A stretch of DNA of 64,000 bases from NCBI RefSeq assembly GCF_005670685.2, contig NZ_CP062008.1:3844001-3908000 (forward strand), read 5' to 3'. Below the pieces are notes generated by a model. That model was given only the letters and a program-made list of their open reading frames with translations, was not told the origin of the DNA and searched no databases. How positions within the stretch are numbered: the stretch's first letter is position 1; each line of letters opens with the position of its first letter. Below, one piece after another: positions 1 to 8,611 of this stretch. The stretch is from Mycolicibacterium mucogenicum DSM 44124. GTDB taxonomy: Bacteria > Actinomycetota > Actinomycetes > Mycobacteriales > Mycobacteriaceae. The position numbers and the translations under genes were made by a program.

Positions 1-35
1 AAGTGGGGGTCACTCCGACGGCGTAACCCCCACTT
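1..35 (-). terminator. hairpin after the crotonase operon
   Basis: Ten-base arms (1-10 and 26-35, AAGTGGGGGT / ACCCCCACTT) enclose a 15-base loop just beyond the stop of the minus-strand crotonase gene. The position fits a transcription terminator for the minus-strand operon. Any U-tract on that strand would lie outside the window, so this is only a candidate. Confidence 0.45.
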
Positions 36-46
36 TCATATCGCGA

Positions 47-811
47 CTATCCCTTGGCGATCAGTCCGTCGACGATCTTGTTGAAGTCGGCGGTGCCGAA
101 AGACACGTACTCCGCGAGGTTCGCGTAGTCCAGCGACGCCATCACCGAACGCTCCAGCTGGATGTTCATCAGACGCTTGGTGGACTCGACGGCCTGCTTG
201 GGCAACTCCGCGAGCTGTTTGGCGCATGCGATGGCTTCGGCCAACGGGTCGGCGACGACATGATTCGCCAGACCGAGCTCGAGGGCGCGGGCCGCCTTGA
301 TCCGCACACCTGTCAACGCAAACTCCTTGGCCTGCAACAGGCTTATCTGCGACCCCCAGACCAGCGGACCACCGTCGGCCGCAACCAGACCGATCTGCAC
401 GTGCGGGTCGGCGAAGAACGCATTTTCGGCCATGTAGACGATGTCCGACAGCGCGGCCAAGCTGCACCCGAGACCGACTGCCGGCCCGTTCACGGCGGCA
501 ACGACCGGGATGCGGCAGCGGACCATACCGATGACGAGGTCGCGGCCGTGCTTGATGGTCTTCTGCCGCAAGGCTTCATCGTGGCGCAGCTCGTCGAGAT
601 AGTTGAAGTCGCCACCCGCGGAGAAGGCCCGGCCGGCTCCGGTGATCACCGCCGCCCGGGCGTCGGCGTCCTCGTTGAGTGACTCCCAGATGCTCGCCAG
701 ACCGACGTGCAGCGGGTCGTTGACGGCGTTGAGCTCCTCCGGGCGGTTCAGCGTGATGATCCGCAGCGGGCCGTCGGCCGTTACGTCGATTTCCGTTGGC
801 ATGCCGTACAA
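47..811 (-). CDS. enoyl-CoA hydratase/isomerase family protein (crotonase fold)
   Basis: A 254-residue protein of normal crotonase length. The oxyanion-hole segment GAGRAFSAGGDF lies near residues 57-68 and identifies the family. The first catalytic glutamate of true hydratases normally sits in a PE pair; here the matching segment reads ADPHVQIGL, so PE is replaced by PH, and the second site reads LVAADGG. Plain hydratase activity is therefore uncertain; an isomerase, hydrolase or lyase role is possible. It is the last gene of a minus-strand operon (acyl-CoA ligase, two acyl-CoA dehydrogenase subunits, this gene), with 1 base between it and its upstream neighbour. That context puts it in beta-oxidation of one CoA thioester. 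Confidence 0.85.
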   Translation of the reverse strand: MYGMPTEIDVTADGPLRIITLNRPEELNAVNDPLHVGLASIWESLNEDADARAAVITGAGRAFSAGGDFNYLDELRHDEALRQKTIKHGRDLVIGMVRCRIPVVAAVNGPAVGLGCSLAALSDIVYMAENAFFADPHVQIGLVAADGGPLVWGSQISLLQAKEFALTGVRIKAARALELGLANHVVADPLAEAIACAKQLAELPKQAVESTKRLMNIQLERSVMASLDYANLAEYVSFGTADFNKIVDGLIAKG

Positions 812-812
812 G

Positions 813-1901
813 TCAGACTCCTAGTCCCAGAATGCGTTGTGCGATTATGTTTTTCTGAATCTGCGAGGTGCCGCCCATCACGCTCTGGGCACGGCTGTAC
901 ATGTAGGCGCCGAACAACTCGGGATCTCCGGTGCCGACCGTCGCCAGCGCCGCATGCCCCACCGATTGCTCGGTCCACGTCATCAGCAGCTTGTCGAGGG
1001 AACCGTTCGGCCCGTGCGTGATCCCGTCGAGCTGCTCGGACAACCGCCTGCGCACGTGCAGGCGCAGCATCTCGGTCTGCACCCATGCCCACGACAGCGC
1101 TTCCGGCGGCGTGCCGTCGACCCGGGCGGCCAACTGCCGCACCAGTTTTCCGTAGCGCGCCGAGAACCCGAGGGTCGAGGGTTCGCGCTCGTGACTGACG
1201 ACCGTCATCGCGAGCTTCCAGCCCTCCCCCGGCGCACCGACCATGTTCTCCGCCGGCACGCGGGCCCCGTCGAACAGCACCTGGCCGAATTCCTTGGTGA
1301 CACCGCTGATCATCTTCAACGGCCGCTGCTCGATGCCCGGCTGGTGCATCGAGACGATGAACGCCGAGATGCCCTTGTGCTTTGCAACGTCCTTGTCGGT
1401 GCGCGCCAGCACCAGGCACCAGTCGGCCACATCGGAATAGCTCGTCCAGACCTTGTGTCCGTGGATGACGTACTCGTCACCGTCGCGCGTGGCCGTCGTG
1501 GTCAGCGACGCGAGATCCGAGCCCGCACCCGGCTCGGAGAAGCCCTGGCACCAGCGCTCGGTGCCATTGATCATCCCGGGCAGAAACCGTTGCTGCAGTT
1601 CCTTGCTGCCGTGGTGGCCCAGTCCCACCACGAGGTAGCCGAGACTCGGCCGCGCCGGCGCTCCCGCCTTCGCGATCTCCTCGTCGACGATGACGTCGTA
1701 CACCGGCGGCAGTTCCTGGCCACCGAATTGTCGCGGCCACGAGGTGCCGAAGAAGCCCGCGCCGTAGAGCGCGCGGTGCCAATCACCTTGAGCCGCCCAG
1801 TATTCGTCGCCCGAGGTCGGGAACCTGCCCTTCTGCTCGGTCAGCCAATTCCGGAGCCGGTCCCGGAAAGCGGCTTCCTCCGGTGAGTCACGAAAGTCCA
1901 A
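813..1901 (-). CDS. acyl-CoA dehydrogenase, full-length-type subunit
   Basis: A 362-residue FAD-dependent acyl-CoA dehydrogenase. It has the N-terminal helical domain, a middle beta domain with the motif QGFSEPGAGSDLA near residues 135-147, and the C-terminal helical bundle. It overlaps the next upstream gene (a 271-residue dehydrogenase lacking a recognisable middle domain) by 14 bases. In mycobacterial steroid side-chain degradation, such unequal pairs form alpha2beta2 heterotetramers (the ChsE1-ChsE2 type), and I infer the same here. Expected reaction: alpha,beta-dehydrogenation of the acyl-CoA made by the ligase of the same operon, passing electrons to ETF. The substrate cannot be read from the sequence. 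Confidence 0.9.
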   Translation of the reverse strand: MDFRDSPEEAAFRDRLRNWLTEQKGRFPTSGDEYWAAQGDWHRALYGAGFFGTSWPRQFGGQELPPVYDVIVDEEIAKAGAPARPSLGYLVVGLGHHGSKELQQRFLPGMINGTERWCQGFSEPGAGSDLASLTTTATRDGDEYVIHGHKVWTSYSDVADWCLVLARTDKDVAKHKGISAFIVSMHQPGIEQRPLKMISGVTKEFGQVLFDGARVPAENMVGAPGEGWKLAMTVVSHEREPSTLGFSARYGKLVRQLAARVDGTPPEALSWAWVQTEMLRLHVRRRLSEQLDGITHGPNGSLDKLLMTWTEQSVGHAALATVGTGDPELFGAYMYSRAQSVMGGTSQIQKNIIAQRILGLGV

Positions 1902-2703
1902 TGGTCAGCTCCTCCAACTTGGCCGGCCACAGCTCGGTGGCGGTCAGAACGCGACGCAGGTACACGTGCGCAAGACATTCCCAGGTGTTGCCGATGCCGC
2001 CGTGCACCTGGATCGACGTCTCGCAGACCGTCAATGCCGCACGCGCACAGTAGATTTTGGCAACCCGTGCCGCTTCGATCGCCTCGGCGGCGGGCAGGGC
2101 ATCAACAGCCCAGGCGGCGTGCCGCAGCACGCTGACCGAGCCCTCGATGAGCGCAAGGCTTTCGGCCAGCAGATGCGCGACGGCCTGATACGAGCCGATC
2201 GCCGCACCGTACTGTTCGCGCACCTTGGCGTAGTCGACGGCCAGCGCATGCGCCCCGCGCGCGGCACCGACGAGATCGGCACACGTGACCGTGAACGCCA
2301 GTGCATGCCAGCGGCCGGCGTCCTCCGCGGACAGCTCACTCAATTCGGGCGGCCATTCCGCCACGCCGGTCACTCCGCCCAGCAGATCGACCGAATCCGG
2401 TTGCGCACTTGCGGCTTCCGGCTCTCGGCCGAGTATCCGCCGGAGGTCATCGGCCAGCACCGGCCCCAGGAACGGCACGTCGACAAGTCCGCGAGCGAAC
2501 TCCTCGGCGACGATGGCCACCTCGACGCCGGAGGCCCCGTCGGAGCGCAGCGTCCGAAACCCGGTGCTGTCGACGGCCTTCTCCAGCTGAGTGCGGCGGC
2601 CGGCATCATCGAGGTCGGCGACCGAGTGCAGGCCGAAATCGGCAGCCAATTCGGCGGCCGATTCGGCGAGTTGCCGCTGTTCGGCGGTCAGACGGACGTC
2701 CAC
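1888..2703 (-). CDS. acyl-CoA dehydrogenase, short partner subunit
   Basis: A 271-residue acyl-CoA dehydrogenase homologue, about 100 residues shorter than the family norm. The N-terminal helices and the C-terminal domain (ending with the QVHGGIGNT segment near residue 238) are present, but the middle beta domain is very reduced. This is the hallmark of the second subunit in heterotetrameric mycobacterial dehydrogenases, where the active site is shared with the full-length partner encoded just downstream. It overlaps both neighbours (14 bases downstream, 16 bases upstream with the ligase), so translation is probably coupled. Family is sure; the heterotetramer is inferred. Confidence 0.85.
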   Translation of the reverse strand: MDVRLTAEQRQLAESAAELAADFGLHSVADLDDAGRRTQLEKAVDSTGFRTLRSDGASGVEVAIVAEEFARGLVDVPFLGPVLADDLRRILGREPEAASAQPDSVDLLGGVTGVAEWPPELSELSAEDAGRWHALAFTVTCADLVGAARGAHALAVDYAKVREQYGAAIGSYQAVAHLLAESLALIEGSVSVLRHAAWAVDALPAAEAIEAARVAKIYCARAALTVCETSIQVHGGIGNTWECLAHVYLRRVLTATELWPAKLEELTIGLS

Positions 2704-4052
2704 AGGCGCTCCTTGAGCACTCGGCGCAGCACCTTCCCGGAAGGCAGCCGCGGGATTTCGGGTACGAACACAACGCGGCTCGGCCGCTTGTAGGAGGCCA
2801 GTCTGGCGCCGACCAAGTCCATCAATTCGCCATCGGTGACGGCCGAGTTCGTGGCCACCGCAGCCACCACCGTCTCACCGTCTCGTGCGTCGGGCAGCCC
2901 GAACACCGCGCAGTCGGCGACGGCGGGGTGCGAATGCAGGACCGCTTCGATCTCGGCCGGGGCCACCTGGAAGCCCCGCACCTTGATCATCTCCTTGCGC
3001 CGGTCGGTGATCCGTAGCCGCCCGGACTCATCGAAATGTCCGATGTCACCGGTGTGGAACCAGCCGTCGACGATGACCGTCGAGGTTTCCTCCGCGGGAA
3101 GATAGCCGGCCATCACCGCTTCCGAGCGCACCTCGATCTCTCCGGACTCCGCGATGCGCACATCGACGCCGGGCACCGGCCTGCCGACGGTGTCCAACCG
3201 CCCACCAGTGAGGTCATCACACGCGATGACGACCAATTCGGTTGCTCCGTAAGCGGTTACCCAGCCCACGCCGGTACGGCGCGTGATTTCTTCGGCCACC
3301 GTCGCGGTCACCGGCGTCGCGCACCACATGAGGTACCGCAGCGACGAGAGGTCGTAGGTCTCCAGTCCCGGGTGGGCGGCAAGAGCCAATGCGATTGGCG
3401 CCACCGTCATTTCGATGGTGATGCGGTCGGTTTCGATGTGGCGCAGCATGGCTTCGACGTCGAATCGCGGATGCAACCGGATCCAGGCACCCGCGTCCAG
3501 CACCGTCATGATGTTCAGCAGGCCGAGAATGTGCGACGGTGGGGTCATCACCTGCAGGCGGTCCGCGGCGGACAGACCGAGCGCGGCGCGCCACTGGCGC
3601 ACGGCAGCAGCCAGCCCACGGTGGCTATGGCGGACTGCCTTGGGCATCCCGGTGGTACCGGAGCTGAAGGCCAGCACGGCATCCGAATCCGGCGCCGGAG
3701 TGCCGGCGGGTGAGTCCTTCGCGGCGATGGGCTCGTCGAGATGCAGCATCGGCATCAGATCAGCGAGAACAGCGCTGTCGCCGACTGCGCATGACGGCGC
3801 CGTCACCGCCAGCGCGTGCTGCACCTCGGCGCGCCGCCATGCCGGACTGAGCAGCACGGCGGCGGCGCCCAGACGCCAGATGGCGTGCAGCGCAATCACG
3901 AATTCCGGGCGGGTCGACGACATCAGGGCGACGCGGTCAGCCACACCGACGCCCCGGTCGGCCAACACGGCGGCCATCCCGCCGGCGAGGGCGTCGAGCT
4001 CCGGCCGGCTGTACTCCCGCTGATCGAAGGCGAGCACCGCACCGTCAGCCAC
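2688..4052 (-). CDS. acyl-CoA synthetase (AMP-binding, FadD-like)
   Basis: A 454-residue ANL-superfamily enzyme that activates a carboxylic acid through an acyl-AMP to its CoA thioester. Visible motifs: the phosphate loop FSSGTTGMPKAV, the adenine-binding YGATELV, the hinge region GDIGHFDESGRLRITDR, and the C-terminal catalytic lysine in LPSGKVLRR. I chose the GTG at 4052 rather than the ATG at 4109 because GGAAGGAG lies 10 bases upstream of the GTG and the homologous part of the protein starts there. The longer start would also run through the 4101-4115 palindrome. It is first in a four-gene operon with the dehydrogenase pair and crotonase, so it supplies their substrate. At 454 residues it is shorter than typical long-chain FadD proteins. 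Confidence 0.88.
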   Translation of the reverse strand: MADGAVLAFDQREYSRPELDALAGGMAAVLADRGVGVADRVALMSSTRPEFVIALHAIWRLGAAAVLLSPAWRRAEVQHALAVTAPSCAVGDSAVLADLMPMLHLDEPIAAKDSPAGTPAPDSDAVLAFSSGTTGMPKAVRHSHRGLAAAVRQWRAALGLSAADRLQVMTPPSHILGLLNIMTVLDAGAWIRLHPRFDVEAMLRHIETDRITIEMTVAPIALALAAHPGLETYDLSSLRYLMWCATPVTATVAEEITRRTGVGWVTAYGATELVVIACDDLTGGRLDTVGRPVPGVDVRIAESGEIEVRSEAVMAGYLPAEETSTVIVDGWFHTGDIGHFDESGRLRITDRRKEMIKVRGFQVAPAEIEAVLHSHPAVADCAVFGLPDARDGETVVAAVATNSAVTDGELMDLVGARLASYKRPSRVVFVPEIPRLPSGKVLRRVLKERLWTSV

Positions 4053-4100
4053 GTCGCGCCCGCTCCTTCCAGCAGAGTGAGAAGATTTCCGGTTGATACC

Positions 4101-4115
4101 GAGAATCATATTCTC
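4101..4115. promoter_or_regulatory. palindromic operator candidate, motif copy A
   Basis: GAGAATCATATTCTC is a perfect dyad (6-base arms, 3-base centre) between the divergent ligase and ferredoxin genes. Related sites occur at 8568-8582, 12505-12519 and 18197-18211, each before another operon of the same catabolic block. It most likely binds a dimeric repressor; the TetR protein at 14022-14777 is the nearest candidate. Confidence 0.5.
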
Positions 4116-4150
4116 CTATAGTTAGAACGACAATACGCGACGATGGGACG

Positions 4151-4480
4151 ATGATGGGGCCAGCCACGACGACGGCGACGACCGGCATGGACGCGGGCGC
4201 AGGCACGGGCACGATCACCATTCACCTCGACCGGCAGAAGGTGTCGGTCCCCCGCGTCGGCGATGAGACGCTACTGGACAGCGCCCGGCGGGCCGGGCTG
4301 GCGCCACCGTTCTCCTGCGAGGCAGGCAACTGTGGCACCTGCATCGCCATGTTGACCGAAGGCAGCGCCACGATGCGCAACAACGAGGCCCTGGACGACG
4401 ACGAAGTCGCCGAGGGTTATGTGCTGACCTGCCAAGCAGTTCCGGACACCGCGTCGGTGACCGTGCGTTACGACGACTGA
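4151..4480 (+). CDS. plant-type [2Fe-2S] ferredoxin
   Basis: A 109-residue ferredoxin with cluster ligands at Cys56, Cys61, Cys64 and Cys94 (CEAGNCGTC and LTC), the standard spacing of plant-type 2Fe-2S domains. It resembles the ferredoxin domain at the end of oxygenase reductases such as KshB, but the flavin and NAD domains are absent. No reductase or oxygenase lies close by, so its electron partner is elsewhere. ATG codons at 4151, 4154 and 4187 are all possible starts; the first about 20 residues are low-complexity Thr/Gly/Ala. It diverges from the ligase operon across the 4101-4115 palindrome, and its end overlaps the convergent CoA transferase by 13 bases. Confidence 0.88.
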   Translation: MMGPATTTATTGMDAGAGTGTITIHLDRQKVSVPRVGDETLLDSARRAGLAPPFSCEAGNCGTCIAMLTEGSATMRNNEALDDDEVAEGYVLTCQAVPDTASVTVRYDD

Positions 4481-5508
4481 GCCGGCGCCGGCCGGTACTC
4501 TGCGTGGTGGCCGGCGATTCGGATCGGACTGCCGATCAACCGGAAATCGCCTGCGGTGACGATCATTTCCGGCGTCGCATCCAAGGCTTCCGGCAGTGTG
4601 CGAACGGCTGCCGCCGGAATGCCGAGCGCACGCAGCCGCTTTTCCCAGCCGGTGGCGGTGTCGGTGGACAGCACCTTCTCGACCACCGCGAGCACCTCGA
4701 CCCGGCTCGCGGCTCGTTCCGCCATGGTGGCGAACGGAATCTCACCGTTGCGGTCGATGCCCGCCTCCCCCACAAACGATCTCCAGAAGCCGTCGTGGGT
4801 GATGAACAACGCCAGATACCCGTCCGCCGTCTCGAAGAGCTGCGCCGGTACGTAATACGAGTGCGCCCCGTTCGGGTGCCGGCCCGGGTGCGTGCCATCG
4901 TTCAGATACGCCGCCGCACGGTAGTTCAGTTGCGACAGCATCACGTCGCGCAGACACACCTCGACCTGACCACCACGCCCCGACACGATCTGGGCGAGCA
5001 GGCCCAGCGCCGCCGCCATGCCGGTGGAATTGTCCGCGGATGAGTAACCGGGCAGCGTCGGCGGCCCGTCCGGGTCGCCGGTCATCGCGGCCACTCCCGT
5101 CGTCGCTTGGATGACGTAGTCGAATGCCGGGTCGTCGCCGCCGTCCAGCCCGAAGCCCGTCATCGCCACACAGACGATCTTCTCGTTGAACTGGCGCAGC
5201 GACTGATACGTCAGGCCCAGCCGGCGAATCACCGAAGGCTTCATGTTCACCAGCAGCGCATGGGATTCGGCGACCAGCTCGCCGAGCCGCGCCTTGCCCG
5301 CTTCCGACGCCAGGTCCAGGCAGATGCTGGTCTTGTTGCGGTTGAGGCTCGCGAAGTAGCTGTCGCTGACCTGCCGGGAAATCTCCCCGCCGGGCGGCTC
5401 GATCTTGATCACCTCGGCACCCAGATCCGCGAGCAGCATCGTCGCGTACGGGCCGGCCAGCATGACGCCGACCTCGAGAATCCGGATACCGGCGAGAGGA
5501 GCATTCAT
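4468..5508 (-). CDS. family III CoA transferase (CaiB/BaiF)
   Basis: A 346-residue family III CoA transferase, shorter than the usual 390-410. The N-terminal Rossmann part begins GIRILEVGVMLAGPYA. The catalytic aspartate is Asp159 in SADNSTG, where the acyl-glutamyl/aspartyl-CoA intermediate forms in this family. It moves CoA between acids, or could act as a racemase-like relative. It is last in the minus-strand operon: mutase large subunit, mutase small subunit, LLM enzyme, this gene. It sits 70 bases beyond the LLM gene. Substrate unknown; a branched or dicarboxylic acid would fit the mutase. Confidence 0.87.
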   Translation of the reverse strand: MNAPLAGIRILEVGVMLAGPYATMLLADLGAEVIKIEPPGGEISRQVSDSYFASLNRNKTSICLDLASEAGKARLGELVAESHALLVNMKPSVIRRLGLTYQSLRQFNEKIVCVAMTGFGLDGGDDPAFDYVIQATTGVAAMTGDPDGPPTLPGYSSADNSTGMAAALGLLAQIVSGRGGQVEVCLRDVMLSQLNYRAAAYLNDGTHPGRHPNGAHSYYVPAQLFETADGYLALFITHDGFWRSFVGEAGIDRNGEIPFATMAERAASRVEVLAVVEKVLSTDTATGWEKRLRALGIPAAAVRTLPEALDATPEMIVTAGDFRLIGSPIRIAGHHAEYRPAPAQSS

Positions 5509-5578
5509 TTCGGCGCCGAGACTACGGTTTGTGATGCGGTTTCGCCGAAAAGTCGCGAAAACGCGCCGCCTCGACGTC

Positions 5579-6535
5579 TCACGAGACTGCCTTGGCGAGC
5601 TCGGCGATCACCTCGCGCGTGCGGTGCTTCGAGGCGATCAACTCGTCGCGGTTGTCCCCGATGGGCAGCAGGCGTACCGACAGATCCGTCACGCCCGCGT
5701 CGGCGAACTGCCTGAACCGCTTGAGAATCGACTCTTCGTCGCCGGCCGCGCACAGGTCGCCGACGCTCCGGGCGTCCCCGCGGTCCAGCAGCTTCTGGTA
5801 ATTCGGCGATGTCTCGGCCTCGGCCAGGATGCGGTTCGCCCGGTCCTTGGCGGCGTCGATCTCGGAGTTGGCGCACAGCGTGACCGGGATGCCGGCGACG
5901 ATGCGTGGCGCAGGCCGACCCGCTTCGGCGGCGGCCTTGTTGATCTTGGGCGCGATGTGCTCGCCGATCGCCTTCTCGTCGGCCATCCACAGCGACGTGC
6001 CGTCAGCGTGCCCACCGGCGATCTGCAGCATCACCGGCCCCAGCGCCGACACCAGCACCGGCATCGGGGTATCCGCGCCGAGGACCGTCGGATTGTGCAC
6101 GGTGAACGAATCATTCTCCACGTCAACGGCTCCCGGACCACTGATCGCGGTGTTCAGCACCTGCAGGTAGTCACGGGTATACGCGGCGGGCTTGTCATAG
6201 GGCAGGCCCAGCATGTCGCGCACGATCCAATGATGCGACGGCCCGACACCCAGAGCCAGGCGACCGCCCGACATGGCGTGCACCGAAAGTGCCTGACGGG
6301 CAAGAGCGACCGGATGCTGCGCCTGCAGCGGAACCACCGCCGTACCGAGTTCGATGCGCGATGTGTTCGCCGCCATCAACGCCACCATCGTCAGGCAGTC
6401 GAAATCGTTGGGAACCTGCGGCATCCAGGCGCTGTCGAGCCCCGCGCTCTCGGCCCACTGGATGTCGGCGACCAGTTTGGCGACCTTGCGCGCCATGTCG
6501 CCGCGCTCGGCCCCGATCATCACACCGAGGCGCAT
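5579..6535 (-). CDS. LLM-class F420-dependent oxidoreductase
   Basis: A 318-residue luciferase-like (TIM barrel) protein of the mycobacterial F420-dependent family, of normal length. The N-terminus (MRLGVMIGAERGDMARKV) and the central GVGPSHHWIV segment are typical. It probably reduces or oxidises a small substrate using F420H2/F420. It starts 1 base after the mutase small subunit ends, so it is co-translated with the B12 mutase. That pairing suggests the F420 step acts on a precursor or product of the carbon-skeleton rearrangement. The exact reaction is unknown. Confidence 0.85.
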   Translation of the reverse strand: MRLGVMIGAERGDMARKVAKLVADIQWAESAGLDSAWMPQVPNDFDCLTMVALMAANTSRIELGTAVVPLQAQHPVALARQALSVHAMSGGRLALGVGPSHHWIVRDMLGLPYDKPAAYTRDYLQVLNTAISGPGAVDVENDSFTVHNPTVLGADTPMPVLVSALGPVMLQIAGGHADGTSLWMADEKAIGEHIAPKINKAAAEAGRPAPRIVAGIPVTLCANSEIDAAKDRANRILAEAETSPNYQKLLDRGDARSVGDLCAAGDEESILKRFRQFADAGVTDLSVRLLPIGDNRDELIASKHRTREVIAELAKAVS

Positions 6536-6536
6536 G

Positions 6537-6938
6537 TCAGCCCACCGCGCTTTCGGCCGTCAGCTTGCGCACTTCCGCCACCAGGGTGTCGAGCCCCGTA
6601 CCGGTGGGAAACACTGCCGCCGCACCGACTTCCAGCAGTTTCGGCACATCGCCCAACGGAATCGTGCCGCCCACGACGACCGCGATGTCTCCGGCGTCGG
6701 CGGCCCGCAGCGCTTCGACGGTGCGCGCCGTCAGCGCCAGGTGCGCACCGGACAGGATCGACAGGCCGACGAGGGCGACGTCCTCCTGCAGAGCGATCGA
6801 CACGATGTCCTCGATCCGCTGCCGGATACCGGTGTAGATCACCTCGAAGCCCGCGTCCCGCAGGGTCCGGGCGACGATCTTGGCGCCCCGGTCGTGACCG
6901 TCCAGCCCGGGCTTGGCCACCAATACGCGGACTGCCAT
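6537..6938 (-). CDS. B12-binding small subunit of an acyl-CoA mutase
   Basis: A 133-residue cobalamin-binding domain. The DxHxxG motif, where His becomes the lower cobalt ligand, appears as DGHDRG at residues 13-18, and the later GLSI and GGTIP segments match the Rossmann-like B12 fold. The size fits the stand-alone small subunits of isobutyryl-CoA-type mutases (IcmB, HcmB) and archaeal methylmalonyl-CoA mutase. It lies 25 bases downstream of the large-subunit gene and 1 base before the LLM gene. Confidence 0.92.
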   Translation of the reverse strand: MAVRVLVAKPGLDGHDRGAKIVARTLRDAGFEVIYTGIRQRIEDIVSIALQEDVALVGLSILSGAHLALTARTVEALRAADAGDIAVVVGGTIPLGDVPKLLEVGAAAVFPTGTGLDTLVAEVRKLTAESAVG

Positions 6939-6963
6939 CAGATCGCTCCTCGCGTGCGCAGCA

Positions 6964-8541
6964 TCAGAACACCACCGGCTGCTGGAACTCGCCCCACACC
7001 GATTTCAACGTCGACACCATCTCTCCCACCGTGCAGTAAGCATTCGCGCAATCGATGAGCCGGTGCATCAAGTTGTCGTCGCCATCGGCCGAACGAGCCA
7101 GGGCGGCAAGGGCTTCCTTCACCGCGACATCGTCGCGTTCAGCCTTCACCTTGGCCAGCCGTTTGAGCTGCTTGTCGCGGCCTTCGGCATCCAGTTCATA
7201 CGTGGCGAGGTCGGGCGCGGGTTCGTCGACGACGAACTTGTTGACCCCGACCACAGGGCGCTCGCCCGACTCGGTCTCCTGGTGGATCTTGAACGCCTCG
7301 TCGGCGATCAGCCCCTGCAGGTAACCGTCCTCGATGCAGCGCACCATGCCGCCGTGCGACTCGAGATCGCGCATGATCTCAATGATCTTCTCTTCGGTGG
7401 CGTCGGTGAGTGCCTCGACGAAATATGAGCCGCCCAACGGGTCGGCCACCTTGGCGACGCCGGTTTCGTAGGCCAGGATCTGCTGGGTCCGCAGGGCCAG
7501 CGTCGCGGACTCCTCGCTGGGCAGGGCGAATGGCTCATCCCACGCCGCGGTGAACATGGACTGTACGCCGCCGAGCACCGAGGCCAGCGCTTCGTAGGCG
7601 ACCCGCACCAGATTGTTCTGCGCCTGCGGCGCATACAGGGACGCCCCGCCCGAGACGCACCCGAACCGGAACATCGACGCCTTGTCGGTGGTGGCGCCAT
7701 AACGCTCGCGCACGATGGTGGCCCAACGGCGGCGTCCCGCACGGTATTTGGCGATCTCCTCGAAGAAATCGCCGTGCGTGTAGAAGAAGAAGGAAATCTG
7801 CGGCGCAAACTTTTCGATGGTCATCCGGCCCCGCTCGACGACCGTGTCGCAATACGTGACACCGTCCGCCAGCGTGAACGCCATCTCCTGCACGGCGTTT
7901 GCGCCGGCATCACGGAAGTGGGCTCCCGCCACCGAAATCGCGTTGAATCTCGGCACCTCGGCAGCACAGAACTCGATGGTGTCGGCGATGAGGCGCAGCG
8001 ACGGCTCGGGCGGCCAGATCCAGGTTCCGCGCGAGGCGTACTCCTTGAGGATGTCGTTCTGGATTGTGCCGGTGAGCTTTTCGCGCGGCACACCCTTCTT
8101 CTCCGCGGCCGCGACGTAGAACGCCAACAGGATGGCGGCCGTCCCGTTGATCGTGAAGCTGGTGCTGATCTTGTCCAGCGGAATGCCATCGAACAGCACT
8201 TCTGCGTCGGCCAGGGTGTCGACGGCGACGCCGACGCGGCCGACCTCCTCGCCGTACTCCTCGTCGTCGGAGTCGTAGCCGCACTGCGTCGGCAGATCAA
8301 GGGCGACCGAGAGTCCCGTCCCGCCTTGATCCAGTAGATAGCGGTAGCGCTGATTCGACTCCTCGGCAGTGCCGAAACCCGAGTACTGACGGAAAGTCCA
8401 CAACTTTCCGCGGTACCCGGACGCGAAATTTCCCCGGGTGAAGGGGAATTCACCCGGCTGCGGCGGATCGCCCTGACGATCCGCGGGTCCGTAGACCGGC
8501 TTCAGCGGTATTCCGGACGGAGTCTGGCCATCGTTATCCAT
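6964..8541 (-). CDS. acyl-CoA mutase large subunit (methylmalonyl-CoA mutase family)
   Basis: A 525-residue TIM-barrel subunit of an adenosylcobalamin mutase without its own B12 domain, which is supplied by the next gene. The start ATG at 8541 (MDNDGQTPSG) is preferred because longer reading would run into the divergent gene's promoter. Substrate-pocket residues can be matched to methylmalonyl-CoA mutase: Tyr53 (FRQYSGFGT) corresponds to Tyr89, Arg183 (PPEPSLRLI) to Arg207, and His208 (AGAHFRDAG) to His244. Isobutyryl-CoA mutases have Phe and Gln at the first two sites. The enzyme thus combines Icm-like split architecture with carboxylate-binding residues, suggesting a methylmalonyl-like or other carboxylated acyl-CoA substrate. 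Confidence 0.92.
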   Translation of the reverse strand: MDNDGQTPSGIPLKPVYGPADRQGDPPQPGEFPFTRGNFASGYRGKLWTFRQYSGFGTAEESNQRYRYLLDQGGTGLSVALDLPTQCGYDSDDEEYGEEVGRVGVAVDTLADAEVLFDGIPLDKISTSFTINGTAAILLAFYVAAAEKKGVPREKLTGTIQNDILKEYASRGTWIWPPEPSLRLIADTIEFCAAEVPRFNAISVAGAHFRDAGANAVQEMAFTLADGVTYCDTVVERGRMTIEKFAPQISFFFYTHGDFFEEIAKYRAGRRRWATIVRERYGATTDKASMFRFGCVSGGASLYAPQAQNNLVRVAYEALASVLGGVQSMFTAAWDEPFALPSEESATLALRTQQILAYETGVAKVADPLGGSYFVEALTDATEEKIIEIMRDLESHGGMVRCIEDGYLQGLIADEAFKIHQETESGERPVVGVNKFVVDEPAPDLATYELDAEGRDKQLKRLAKVKAERDDVAVKEALAALARSADGDDNLMHRLIDCANAYCTVGEMVSTLKSVWGEFQQPVVF

Positions 8542-8567
8542 CAATGGATAACGTACTTGCAAAAAAA

Positions 8568-8582
8568 GAGAATGCCAATACC
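8568..8582. promoter_or_regulatory. operator candidate, motif copy D
   Basis: On the minus strand this reads GGTATTGGCATTCTC. The GGCATTCTC part is identical to the site at 18197-18211, and the ATTCTC half-site is shared with the other copies. It lies between the divergent mutase operon and SDR gene. The left half-site is the weakest of the four. Confidence 0.4.
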
Positions 8583-8611
8583 ATTTTCGGTAACAGCTCC
8601 TGAGGAGGACG

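Noticed and set aside
5476..5490. GAGAATCCGGATACC, a near match to the regulon motif
   Set aside because: It lies within the CoA transferase coding sequence and encodes the conserved IRILEV segment, so codon constraint explains it.
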